From positions 189,171 to 253,170 of the forward strand of contig BGKB01000139.1 of assembly GCA_003116975.1 (NCBI GenBank): a stretch of 64,000 nt of DNA, written 5' to 3'. The notes beneath the pieces were generated by a model. The model made no database searches. It saw only the letters and a list, made by a program, of their open reading frames with translations, and was not told where the DNA came from. The translations under genes were made by a program, and so were the position numbers. Positions 28,078-37,448 of this stretch are shown here, piece after piece. Within the stretch, counting starts at the first letter, position 1. The number at the start of each line of letters is the position of its first letter. This DNA comes from Aurantiochytrium sp. KH105 (lineage: Eukaryota > Sar > Bigyra > Thraustochytrida > Thraustochytriidae).

Positions 28078-29931
28078 ATGGGCAAGACAGTGATCATCCC
28101 GCCATGGCGCGACATGCTGCCCTATGCCGTGGTCCGGTCCGGTGACTGGAACGGTTTCGCGCAGCTCTTCTTCGACAACGTCGGTACTATGCTGAGTCTG
28201 ATCGCCTCGCTCCAGACCGTCCTTACCGGTTTCAACGATAGCACGCTCATGTCGTACGAGGACGCGCCCGAGCTGGAGCCGTACTTCCAGCTCAAGTCCG
28301 ATATCATCTACAAGCGCATCATCCCGGGCTTTGGCTTTTCGTGCTTTTGCGGTGGATTGTTTTACGCTCTGCAGTGCATTCGCGTCAGTGCAATTCGTGG
28401 ATCGCAGGCGACCGCCCTCCCTTACGGTATCAATACGCCTGGATCTTTCGCCGTGCTCTTTAGCATCATTTCCGGCACCGTTTCCTCGTACAGCTCGGGG
28501 TGCGCGGATCTCATCACCGCGGGCACGAGCGAGGAGCTGACGCAGTTTTCTTCGTGCTGGGAAAACGCCATGGACCAGGGCTGGCGTGCCGGTGTCGTGA
28601 CGAACTTTTGCGTCGGTCTTATTTCGATGGCTCTCGCCGCCTGCTCCCGTTACCTCCTCAAGGTGACCCCGCCCCCCGCGCTCCTCACTGCGCTTTCGGG
28701 CATTGCCATTGCCTTTTTGGGTCTTACGCAGCTCGCCAACACGTACGCCGAGCCTGTGACCGGCCTCCTGCCGCTGTTTTTGATCTTCTTTCTGTACTTT
28801 GGCGATATTGATGTGCCGTACGTGCCCAAGGCGCTGATTGTGGTCGCGACCGGCGTGGTCATTGGCTGGGCCGACAGTGTCGTTACCCCGGACGGTGTCC
28901 GCGAGGCCGCCGCCAATGTAGAGTGGAACGGCCTCGAGACTGGCTTTCGCGCTCTCAGCGACTGGACCAGCGTGGGCGACTACATTGGCACCGTCTTTCC
29001 CGTTGCCATTGCTGCCGCCGCCGGTACCCTCATGAACGTGTACAGTGCCAAGATGGCCGGTGATACGTACGATGTGGTGGTGACAATGGTTTCGGATGGC
29101 TTTGGCACCGTCATTGCCGCCTTCTTTGGCTGCCCTTTCTCCACCTCCGTCTACATTGGCCACCCTGCCTACAAGAAGATGGAGGCTGGATCGTTTTACA
29201 GTACCTTTACGGGCTTTCTGCTGCTCATGCTTTCCGTCTCGGGTCTCTTTTCCATCATCGACGCCGTTGTTCCTCTCCAGGCCGTGTCGCCCATTATGTT
29301 CTTCGTCGGTATGATGATTTGCGCCGAGGCGGCCATGTCTGCAACCCCGCGTCAGCTTCCGACTGTGTTTTTTGGTCTCTTTTTCTCTCTCTCTGACTGG
29401 ACCACGCAGAACGGGTACGCGTACGGCACCACGACGCAGTTCTTTGGCTACGTGGCCATGGGCGAGGGTACGATCCTGTGCGCGCTCATTTCGACCAGTC
29501 TCGCCATCTTCATCATCGACCGTAACTACATTCCGGGTGTGATCTGGAGCGTTATTTCTGCCTTTCTCGCGGCCTTTGGCATTATTCACCAAACGGGCGC
29601 CTCTGTACAGAACTGGACTGAGCCGCAGGGCTCCGACGGGTACTGCCAGATCGACATGGTCGATGGCGAGTGCACGACGGAACGCAGCATTGCCTGTGGC
29701 ACTGACATGTGTGGTGCGGAGGGTACGACCAAGTGGCGCTTTATGACGGCTTACCTCATGATTGGTGCCGTCTGCGCCATTTTCCATTTTCTGCAGCTGC
29801 GCGGCTGGATCCCGGAGCCCATTGTTAACGAGGACGAGGAGGAATATGCTGAGGAGAATGCTCGCAAGCTCGTCTTCAAGGACGATGCCGTTGAGTCCAC
29901 GGCCGAAACGCCGGCCTCTGTGCAGCCTTAG
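28078..29931 (+). CDS. Xanthine/uracil permease-like transporter, copy 1
   Basis: A 617-aa multi-pass membrane protein with about 12 hydrophobic segments, assigned to the xanthine/uracil (NCS2-like) permeases. It has the family signatures SGDWNGFAQLFFDNVGTML, ATALPYGINTPGSF, TPPPALLTALSGIAIAFL, VFPVAIAAAAGTLMNVYSAK and CPFSTSVYIGHPAYKKMEAG. The start MGKTVIIPPWRDMLPY is at the only in-frame ATG; the frame is open upstream through repeat DNA without an ATG. A Cys-containing external loop near the end (YCQIDMVDGECTT, CGTDMCGAEGTTKWRF) precedes the last helix, and the tail is acidic. It is followed on the same strand by a close paralogue at 32732. The substrate, perhaps a nucleobase, is not settled by the sequence. 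Confidence 0.88.
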   Translation: MGKTVIIPPWRDMLPYAVVRSGDWNGFAQLFFDNVGTMLSLIASLQTVLTGFNDSTLMSYEDAPELEPYFQLKSDIIYKRIIPGFGFSCFCGGLFYALQCIRVSAIRGSQATALPYGINTPGSFAVLFSIISGTVSSYSSGCADLITAGTSEELTQFSSCWENAMDQGWRAGVVTNFCVGLISMALAACSRYLLKVTPPPALLTALSGIAIAFLGLTQLANTYAEPVTGLLPLFLIFFLYFGDIDVPYVPKALIVVATGVVIGWADSVVTPDGVREAAANVEWNGLETGFRALSDWTSVGDYIGTVFPVAIAAAAGTLMNVYSAKMAGDTYDVVVTMVSDGFGTVIAAFFGCPFSTSVYIGHPAYKKMEAGSFYSTFTGFLLLMLSVSGLFSIIDAVVPLQAVSPIMFFVGMMICAEAAMSATPRQLPTVFFGLFFSLSDWTTQNGYAYGTTTQFFGYVAMGEGTILCALISTSLAIFIIDRNYIPGVIWSVISAFLAAFGIIHQTGASVQNWTEPQGSDGYCQIDMVDGECTTERSIACGTDMCGAEGTTKWRFMTAYLMIGAVCAIFHFLQLRGWIPEPIVNEDEEEYAEENARKLVFKDDAVESTAETPASVQP

Positions 29932-31342
29932 ACGGCCGGCTGGTGCGTTCGCTGGCTAGCTTCTCGAATGAATGAGAGTCTCCAATCCATGTGTCGTGTT
30001 ATACAACAATCAACCGCTAAAGCTCCAATTGTTATTGTTTTTCAGATTCCCCATTTTGTTTGTTCTCAAGAGTGTGCTTTCTCTCGAAGCTGGTCTTGCT
30101 GTGCTTTGTCGAAGCTAACCTTGTTTTGAGGGAAAACACGCAACAGAATTGCAATCGACTGCGAACAAAACGACGGTCCTTATCTGTGCGTGGGGCCCAT
30201 GTGAATACTTTTGTCCCCGACTTTCTCTCTTTCTCACCCAACCCTCCAGGCGGCCAGTTTGGTATATGTGAGTGTTGCGAACCGTATTTGCCGGCCGGCA
30301 TGCCAGCGTCTTTTTACGCCGTGGCACGAGCCACGCGCGCACGCACGCCTACTTGATTCGCGATGGTCTCTCACGTCAGCGAGCTCCTCCTCCCAACTGC
30401 TGAAGCAAACGCGTCGCTGTGTCTGTCTGGCTTTCCCACGCGCCACATTGCCGCAACCGCCAGCACTCCCTCCAGGTGACGTCATACGACGACCCTGGGC
30501 TGGCTGGCTGGCTGGCTGCAGCTACAGCTGACCGCGTTTGTCTCGATTTGTCTTCTCTCCGCGACGGAGCCTCCTCCAACGTCTCCCTGCAGCGGTTGCG
30601 GCCTGCGGGCACTCGTGTCTGTGTCCTGGCGGAAGCCTTTCTTTTCTCTCCTGTTCTCGTGCCGCTCGCGGTGCGGCGACCAGCTAGATGACGCTGCAGC
30701 TGCAGCAAGGCTAGCCTCCTGGAATAGACCGGCAGCGTGCAACAGTAGACAGAGCGGCATGGGCAGGACTCGACTGGCCGCTTCAGGCCTGCTTGAGCGT
30801 GCGTGCGAGCGAGCGTGCGTGCGTGCGTGCGACCCGTGACGCTCTTTGTCGCTCGCCACAGCCAGCGCGAGCAGGGCCCTCCCTCCCTCCGTCTCTGGCC
30901 CGTGACGCGGCCTCGCTCGCACGCGCACGCCCAGCGTACGCGCACGCACTGCTGAGCTGAGCCGAGGCAAGCGGCTGCGGCGCAGGATGGCAGAGCACGA
31001 CAGACGCCTCGCCTCGCGTCCGCAGCAGCAGCGTTCACGCGCGATGCGACCCTCGCGTTGCCGGCAACGCCCTCCGTCTCCGGCCACGGCTGCCTGCGTA
31101 TGCGTTATGTCATCTGGCTGCGAGAGAGAGGGAGAGCCCAGCTCCGCGCCTTTGAATCGCGCCTTTCCAGTTTTCAAATCCGCGATTCTCCTCTCCTCCC
31201 CGCTCGCGCTCGCAGCGCCCGCAACAAGCGAGGCGAGGGCCCCGCCGGGAGCCGCTGCTGCTCGCGCCCCCGCCCGTGCCCGCGCGCACCTCGCACGCGC
31301 GGGCGTGCGCGTCCTCGAGAGCCTTTAGAAAAGGAAAAAGAT

Positions 31343-31343
<1 letters not shown>

Positions 31344-31382
<39 letters not shown>

Positions 31383-31383
31383 A
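31344..31383. repeat. (CAG)n trinucleotide repeat
   Basis: About 13 CAG units in non-coding DNA between the two permease genes. Confidence 0.9.
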
Positions 31384-31888
31384 GCTGTAGCTCTCCTCTC
31401 CCGCCGCTCAGCCTCAACCCTCCGGAACGCCGCCGATTGCCGCCGCTCCCTCCCTCCCTCCCTCCCTCCTCGCTCGCCGCGCCCGGCCGGCCGGCCGCCG
31501 CCAGCGCGCGCGGCGAGACCCGGGCTCGTCGCGGCGACCTGGGTCGGGTTTGCATCCTTGGCTGGATCCATCGACCGCGGCGAGGCGCGGTAGTTAGGCA
31601 GGCAGGCGGCGGGAAGCGCGCGGGTTTGAACCGAGGCAGAGCATGAACTCGAAGATAGCGCGCAGGATGCTGCAGCTGCCACTGATGGCCTTGCTCGGCG
31701 CGGCCGCGCGGGGCCGAATCAGACGCGCGGGGACGGCGCGGGCGCGTGCGACGCGGAGTCGGAGGCCCGGGAGCCGCCCTGGCCTGCCGGGCCTGGTCTG
31801 GCGGCTCTGGCCTGCCTGCCTGGCTTGAGAGAGACGAAAGAAGCGCCACCGACGCACGCACGCGCACGCCGGCCAGTGCTCGCTTCCT

Positions 31889-31922
31889 CCCGCCCGCACG
31901 CACGCACGCACGCACGCACGCA
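31889..31922. repeat. (CACG)n tetranucleotide repeat
   Basis: About seven CACG units upstream of the second permease; the same unit occurs upstream of the first at about 25591-25612. Confidence 0.85.
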
Positions 31923-32731
31923 TGCGAGCAACAGAACGCCTCGCGCTGCGTCAGAGCGCGCGAGCGCGCGAGCGACACGAGCGGCGTCCCTGGCGGTGCC
32001 GGGTCCCGCGGTCCTGGGATCCTGGAATCCCGCACATCCTACCTACATGAGGGCCGACTGCCTTCCTGCTGCGCGAGAAGGGACAGAGAACTGGGACGAG
32101 TCGCAGCCGATCTCGCCTCCGCCGCCTGGCTTGGCTTGGCCTGGCTTGGCCTGGCTCGGCCTGCCAACTCGGCTTGCCAACTCGGCCTGGTCGGCGTGGC
32201 CGCTCTTGCCTCGCGACCTTGCCTTCGAGTTCATCCAGCCAGCGACCTTGCCTTCGAGCTCAAGACTCAAGACGCTCGCTGAGCGGCGGCCGGCCGCTGC
32301 TGTCTCGCGCGGCCTCGTCTCTGGCGCCGCAGCTGCCCTCTGGAGTCGCGCTGCGGGCGCACTGGGACTGACTGTGTGCGGCAGAGCAGAGCGGAGCAGA
32401 GCAGAGCAGAGCGAGACAGCAGCCTCCGCGGGATGCGGCGACAGGACGCCTCGCTCGTCGCGACCCGACTCAAGTCAGCTCGGATGCAGAGGCAGGCAGA
32501 GACCCAAAGCGCAAACCCGGAGTCGCCCCGGCTGAGGCAACCCGGCGCAGACAGACAGACAGACAGACAGACAAACCAGACAAACAGACGTGCAACACGG
32601 CGCCGCGTCGGCAGACACGCAAGCAGACACGCACGCAAGCCAAACAAGGAGCAAGGCGCGGAGGAAACCCAAGGAGGGGATCGACCGATCAGTCGGTTGG
32701 TGAGCCTACAGAGAAAAAGAAGAACAAGAAG

Positions 32732-34753
32732 ATGGCCTTCAAGGTGGGCAACACCGTGGTGATCCCGCCATGGCGCGACATGCTGCCATACGCCAAGGTC
32801 AAGGCCGGAGACTGGAACGGGTTCTCGCAGCTTTTCTTCGACAATGTTGGCACCATGCTCGGCCTGATCGGATCCTTGGAACTCGTCCTCACCGGTTTCT
32901 ACGACTCCACCCTCATGACGTACGCGAGCGCCCCCGAACTGGAGCCCTTCTTTGACACCGTCCGGGAAATCATCTACAAGCGCGCCATTCCCGGATTCGG
33001 GTTCTCGTGCTTTTGCGGAGGCCTCTTTTACGCTCTCCAGTGCATTCGCGTCAGCACCTTGCGCGGCGAACAGGCCACGGCCATGCCCTACGGCATCAAT
33101 ACCCCGGGCTCCTTTGCAGTTCTCTTTAGCGTCATCTCCGGCACCGTCATACAGTACAGCTCGGGATGTTCAGCCCTCGTCACCACGGGGACCAGCGAGG
33201 AGCTCACTCAGTTCGCTGCATGCTGGGAAAATGCTGCCGATCAAGGCTGGCGCGCAGGCATCGTCACCAACTTTGTCGTTGGACTCATTTCAGTGGCCCT
33301 CTCCGCCTTTGCGCGCTGGCTCCTTAAAGTGACGCCCCCCCCTGCGCTCCTCACCTCGCTCTCTGGCATCGCCATTGCGTATCTGGGCCTCACGCAGCTC
33401 GCAAATACCTACGCCGAACCCATCACAGGCTTTCTTCCCCTCTTTCTCATCTTCTTTCTCTACTTTGGCGACGTCGATGTCCCCTACGTGCCCAAAGCCG
33501 TCATTGTCGTCGGCGCGGGCATCATCATTGGCTGGGCCGACAGCGTCCTCACCCCCGATGACGTCAAGACCGCTGTCGACAGCGTCGAGTGGTACGGCAT
33601 GGAAACCGGCTTCCGCGCCCTCGGCGACTGGACCAGCGTCAAGGACTACATTGGCACCGTCTTCCCCGTAGCAATCGCCGCCGCGGCAGGTACGCTCATG
33701 AACGTCTACAGTGCCAAGCTCGCCGGCGACACGTACAATGTTGAAGTCACCATGATCTCCGACGGTATCGGTACCATCATTGCCGCCTTCTTTGGATGCC
33801 CCTTTTCCACTTCTGTCTACATTGGCCATCCGGCCTACAAACTCATGGGCGCTGGATCCTTTTATAGCTCCTTTACGGGCTTTGTTCTGCTCATTCTCTC
33901 GGTTTCGGGCCTCTTTGCCCTCATTGACGCCATCGTGCCTCTCCAGGCCGTCGCGCCCATCATCTTCTTTGTCGGCATGATGATCTGTGCCGAGGCCGTG
34001 TCCTCGGCGGCGCCGCGCCAAGTCCCAGCCATCTTTTACGGTCTCTTCTTTTCCATTTCTGACTGGACCACACAGAACGGATTCGCCTACGGCACCACAA
34101 CGCAATTCTTTGGCTACGTGGGCATGGCCAAGGGCACGCTGCTCAACGCGCTCATTTCCACCAGTCTGGCCATCTTCATTATTGACCGTAACTACATCCC
34201 AGCCTTCATTTGGTGCATCATTGCTGCCTTCCTGTCGGCCTTTGGCATTATTCACCAGGTTGGAGCCGACGTTCAGGACTGGACTGCGCCGCAAGGATCC
34301 TCGGATCAGGGCGGCTATTGTCAGATTGACCCGGTCGACGGCGTCTGCACGGACCGCAGCCTCGCCTGCCTCGTCGATATGTGCGGCGCCGAGGGAACAA
34401 CAAAGTGGCGCTTCATGACGGCCTACCTCATGGTCGGCGTCGTCTGTCTCGGATTTTACGCTCTCCAGCGTTTTGGTGCTGTCGGGCCCACGCTCGCAAC
34501 GGCCGAGGAAGAGGAAGAGCTAGCCGAAAAGGGGGCGCGCGATCTCATGCACATGCCCTCGGAGAACCCTCGCAAGGGATCCGTGTCTCAGTCCGCCAAG
34601 GCTCTCGGCAACGACGACTCTACGCACTCTTCTGCATCGTCGCAGGAAAAGATCGATGACAATGACCCGTCCATCGAGCCTCATCAGTCGGAGGCAGTAG
34701 CGCAAGATGCCAAAACTGAATCAAAGGAAGAACACACTCTTTCCCAGGTTTAA
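32732..34753 (+). CDS. Xanthine/uracil permease-like transporter, copy 2
   Basis: 673 aa and collinear with copy 1 over the whole transport domain: AGDWNGFSQLFFDNVGTM, MPYGINTPGSFAVLFS, TPPPALLTSLSGIAIAYL, VFPVAIAAAAGTLMNVYSAK and CPFSTSVYIGHPAYKLMGAG are near-identical blocks. It starts MAFKVGNTVVIPPWRDMLPY, four residues longer than copy 1. The C-terminal tail is about 60 residues longer and unrelated to that of copy 1; it is rich in Ser, Glu and Asp (PSENPRKGSVSQSAKALG), suggesting different sorting or phosphorylation (inference). Same strand and order as copy 1 point to an old tandem duplication. No intron is needed. Confidence 0.88.
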   Translation: MAFKVGNTVVIPPWRDMLPYAKVKAGDWNGFSQLFFDNVGTMLGLIGSLELVLTGFYDSTLMTYASAPELEPFFDTVREIIYKRAIPGFGFSCFCGGLFYALQCIRVSTLRGEQATAMPYGINTPGSFAVLFSVISGTVIQYSSGCSALVTTGTSEELTQFAACWENAADQGWRAGIVTNFVVGLISVALSAFARWLLKVTPPPALLTSLSGIAIAYLGLTQLANTYAEPITGFLPLFLIFFLYFGDVDVPYVPKAVIVVGAGIIIGWADSVLTPDDVKTAVDSVEWYGMETGFRALGDWTSVKDYIGTVFPVAIAAAAGTLMNVYSAKLAGDTYNVEVTMISDGIGTIIAAFFGCPFSTSVYIGHPAYKLMGAGSFYSSFTGFVLLILSVSGLFALIDAIVPLQAVAPIIFFVGMMICAEAVSSAAPRQVPAIFYGLFFSISDWTTQNGFAYGTTTQFFGYVGMAKGTLLNALISTSLAIFIIDRNYIPAFIWCIIAAFLSAFGIIHQVGADVQDWTAPQGSSDQGGYCQIDPVDGVCTDRSLACLVDMCGAEGTTKWRFMTAYLMVGVVCLGFYALQRFGAVGPTLATAEEEEELAEKGARDLMHMPSENPRKGSVSQSAKALGNDDSTHSSASSQEKIDDNDPSIEPHQSEAVAQDAKTESKEEHTLSQV

Positions 34754-35364
34754 GTGCCACGTCGTCTTTCTCACATCATGTACCCGTAAAACATTTTCGC
34801 ACAATTCTTCTTTCCTTCCAGTTTGAAAAAAGATGACGGTCGCCTTGTGTTGCAGGCTCCTCGATCTCGCACCACCATGTAGACGAGGCCAGAGAAGACA
34901 ATTCGAACAACTCACACCGTACACGCAAGGTTTTCTTGTCAAGCAGAAAAAATGAGTAACAGAAAGTAAGCAATTCTCTGTTCTTGCTTGCTTGCTTGCA
35001 AAGCAAGCAGCTGTAGAAGCAAAGCAACAACTGTGTTCCTGCTGGCAAACCATGGAAAGCAAGCATTTCTCTATTTTTACTTGTGAAAACAAGTGTAGTA
35101 AAAGCTAACATTTCTCTGTTCCTGCTCGCATCACAAGTGTCCTGCTGTATTCCTGAGAAGCACTCACTCAAACGACCGCCAATACTGCAACACAAGTAGG
35201 CTAGCCATGGTAGGTCTTGCAGATCGAATCCGCACAGTACAATTTGTCAATCTCCCCATTCGTCTCTTTCTCTCTCTCTCTCTCTCTCCGCCTCATTGGC
35301 AGGCAATTCGAAGCGCGGACATCACATCATCCAAGCCGACAACGCGGAGAAAGACGAACACAGA
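34754..35364. promoter_or_regulatory. 5' flank of the AAAP transporter with an imperfect repeat
   Basis: An imperfect element of about 25-30 bp containing CATTTCTCT/CAATTCTCT followed by TGTTCCTGCT-like sequence recurs about four times between 34960 and 35135. A strong polypyrimidine tract ending in GGCAG (35270-35303) looks like a splice acceptor and could end a 5'UTR intron; no coding exon upstream fits. No gene is seen. Confidence 0.4.
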
Positions 35365-36981
35365 ATGCCGACATCGCGAGGCGCGGCGGCCGAGCGGGCC
35401 TGGCCCGCGGGGACGCGGGAAATTGGCGGAGACGCCTCGGCGTCCTCCGAGGCCGGTTGGCGGCGTCTCGACGAACAGCACCATGACGCAACTGGGGCCG
35501 TCGCCGGCGCGCTCATGGCACTTGATGAGACCCCGGCGCCCGGGGACCGTGCTTTGCAGGGCGCCTCGCACCGTGCGAGGCTCGGTAGCGCCTTGTCTGA
35601 TCCCGGTGCACGCTACATGGGACCTTGGTTTGTAGGTTTTACGCTTGTCATGTCCGTCGTGGGGACGGGTCTCCTCTCCCTGCCATCGGCGTTCCAATGC
35701 CTCGGCATCGTGCCCGGCCTTCTGGCCTTGCTCCTCGTCTCTTTGAGCATGTACTTTACGGGCGATCTCTTTGTGCGCAGTCACTTGGCCGCACAGTCGC
35801 CCTCCTGCGACTCGTACGAGGCCATGGCCTTGCAGGCGTGCAAGGTCACTTCACAATCCTGGCTGCGGCAGAGCGGCAGCGCCGTGCGCTGGATCGTCAA
35901 CATTGTCAACGCGCTAGGACTCTTTGGCGGCTGCTGCGCGTACATTGCCATCGGCAAGGAAATCTGGCCTGACCTTGAGGCCCGCATCTCCGGTCGCGAT
36001 CCAGACAGTGGCGTTGCCCCTCCGTGGTATGCTAGCACCTATTTGGTCACGGGCGTTCTCGTGGCGCTCGTTTCGCTACCCCTCAGTCTGCGTCGCAAGC
36101 TGAGCAGCTTGCGCTATAGCAGTACGCTTGGCTTCTGCTTTTCAATATACATGATTCTCATTGTCAGCGGACGTGGCATCCTCGCGCTGGTCCGCGGTCA
36201 AGGCCGGCAGCCAGATGCATGGCACCCGGCCTGTCCCGAGTTTTCGCCATGGCATGGACTCATCCTCGCCCTCAGCATCTTCAACTTTTCCTTTGTTTTT
36301 CACTTCAATGCAATTCCTCTCTTCAAATCGCTCCCCGAGCCGCATCGCAATCTCGCCACCATGCGTCGCATCATTGCCGGCTCCATTATGACATGCTTTG
36401 TACTTTACTCGATGCTCGGCATTGCCGGCTTTGCGCTTTTTGGGTCCGATGTGGAAGGCAATATTCTCAACAACTTTGATGCCTCTGACGATGGCATCAA
36501 CACGGCACGCGCCGCCATTGCCATCTGCTGTTTCCTCTGCCTCCCGCTGCTCGAGCATCCGCTGCGAGGAACGATATTGACCATGTTTAGGCTTTCGCAC
36601 AGTAGTTCGGCGCGCTGCATCGTCACGGCGACCCTCATGGCGCTGCAATTCGTTGTGGCGCTCCTCGTACCCAGCATTAAGACTGTCTTTACCGTCACGG
36701 GCGGTGGCGCCGTCGTAGGATTTTGCTACGTCTTCCCGGTATGCATTGCGCTCGTAACACTTTGGCCCAAGTCCCGCGCTGTGGACTCGGCTTCCGCATC
36801 AGCGACAGGTTCGCATGACTCCCTCGCAACACCTCTCATGGACGCCGATGTAGAGCGTTCGCCCGCCTTCAAGACGCCGAATTTTGCGCTTTCTCGCCTC
36901 GAAATCGCTCTTTGCCTTGCTGTGCTCGTGTTTTTCCCTGTGAGCGGCGGCTGGTCCGTTCTGATCAGCTTGCAAGGCTGA
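35365..36981 (+). CDS. Amino-acid/auxin permease (AAAP/SLC38-like) family transporter
   Basis: 538 aa. A disordered N-terminus of about 85 residues precedes some 11 hydrophobic segments. The first helix contains GFTLVMSVVGTGLLSLPSAF, the typical AAAP start (G-x-G-x-L-x-x-P). Helices in the middle (NIVNALGLFGGCCAYIAIGKEI) and the FVFHFNAIPLFKSLPEP block also fit the family. It probably moves neutral amino acids across the plasma or vacuolar membrane, as SLC38 and AVT proteins do; the substrate is inferred from family only. The ATG at 35365 is used because the frame upstream opens with a TTG and a likely splice acceptor rather than an ATG. It follows the permease pair on the same strand, making three transporters in a row. 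Confidence 0.85.
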   Translation: MPTSRGAAAERAWPAGTREIGGDASASSEAGWRRLDEQHHDATGAVAGALMALDETPAPGDRALQGASHRARLGSALSDPGARYMGPWFVGFTLVMSVVGTGLLSLPSAFQCLGIVPGLLALLLVSLSMYFTGDLFVRSHLAAQSPSCDSYEAMALQACKVTSQSWLRQSGSAVRWIVNIVNALGLFGGCCAYIAIGKEIWPDLEARISGRDPDSGVAPPWYASTYLVTGVLVALVSLPLSLRRKLSSLRYSSTLGFCFSIYMILIVSGRGILALVRGQGRQPDAWHPACPEFSPWHGLILALSIFNFSFVFHFNAIPLFKSLPEPHRNLATMRRIIAGSIMTCFVLYSMLGIAGFALFGSDVEGNILNNFDASDDGINTARAAIAICCFLCLPLLEHPLRGTILTMFRLSHSSSARCIVTATLMALQFVVALLVPSIKTVFTVTGGGAVVGFCYVFPVCIALVTLWPKSRAVDSASASATGSHDSLATPLMDADVERSPAFKTPNFALSRLEIALCLAVLVFFPVSGGWSVLISLQG

Positions 36982-37448
36982 AGCGAGCTCTTTTTATTAT
37001 TCTGGTGGTTATTTCTTCATTTTTCCTTTACTACAGAGTCGCGCATCTTGTTCTGTCTTTGCTCTGCTCTGCATCGGTGAGCTCTCTGGTAGCCCACTCG
37101 TCATTCACATATTTGATCTCGCACTCCGATTTTAACCTCCTATCCTTGTCAAAAGAGGACAAACGAGGCGAATCCATCAAAGCGAAGCTTCTCTGCCTTG
37201 GCGCCAGACTACGATCTGCGCCGCTCGCACGCGCTTCGTGGACGCTGCTCGAGGGAGCAAAACGCGTGTGGACAGGGTGCGTAGCAAGCCGAGGCCGCAG
37301 TTCACTCCTCCCGCCTTTCCCGCGGCTCTGCGCTATTGCGCAGTCAGAAGAGCCGCAAGGGCCAACGGCCGAGACTCGACTCGGGGGGGAGCGAGCATCT
37401 CGACGCGCGCGCTTGCGTACATAAAGCGTGCACGCTAGGCCAGCAAAG
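36982..37448. promoter_or_regulatory. Intergenic AAAP transporter / Rpn9
   Basis: 467 bp. A CTCTG pentamer pair lies near 37062-37074. A TATA-like TACATAAAG is at 37418-37426, about 25 bp before the Rpn9 ATG; if used, the 5'UTR would be very short. No gene is seen. Confidence 0.4.

Larger units (their letters stand above)
29932..32731. other. Intergenic between the tandem permeases, 2.8 kb
   Basis: This includes the 3' flank of copy 1 and the 5' flank of copy 2. It is GC-rich and full of short repeats: GGCT units (about 30497-30515), a CAG run (31344-31383), CCTC units (about 31448-31472), CACG units (31889-31922), TTGGCCTGGC-type units (about 32125-32160), GCAGA units (32380-32412) and ACAG units (about 32550-32575). 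Its repeat classes mirror those before copy 1. No supported gene is seen. Confidence 0.5.

Noticed and set aside
28015-29787. 590-codon frame antisense to permease copy 1, and a 334-codon one antisense to copy 2 (33290-34294)
   Set aside because: Both translate to Arg/Gly/His/Glu-rich sequence expected from the reverse of a hydrophobic GC-rich gene; the sense strand gives a clear transporter.
31610-31640. GGTTTGAACC resembling a tRNA T-arm
   Set aside because: No acceptor, D or anticodon stems could be folded around it; no tRNA gene is supported.
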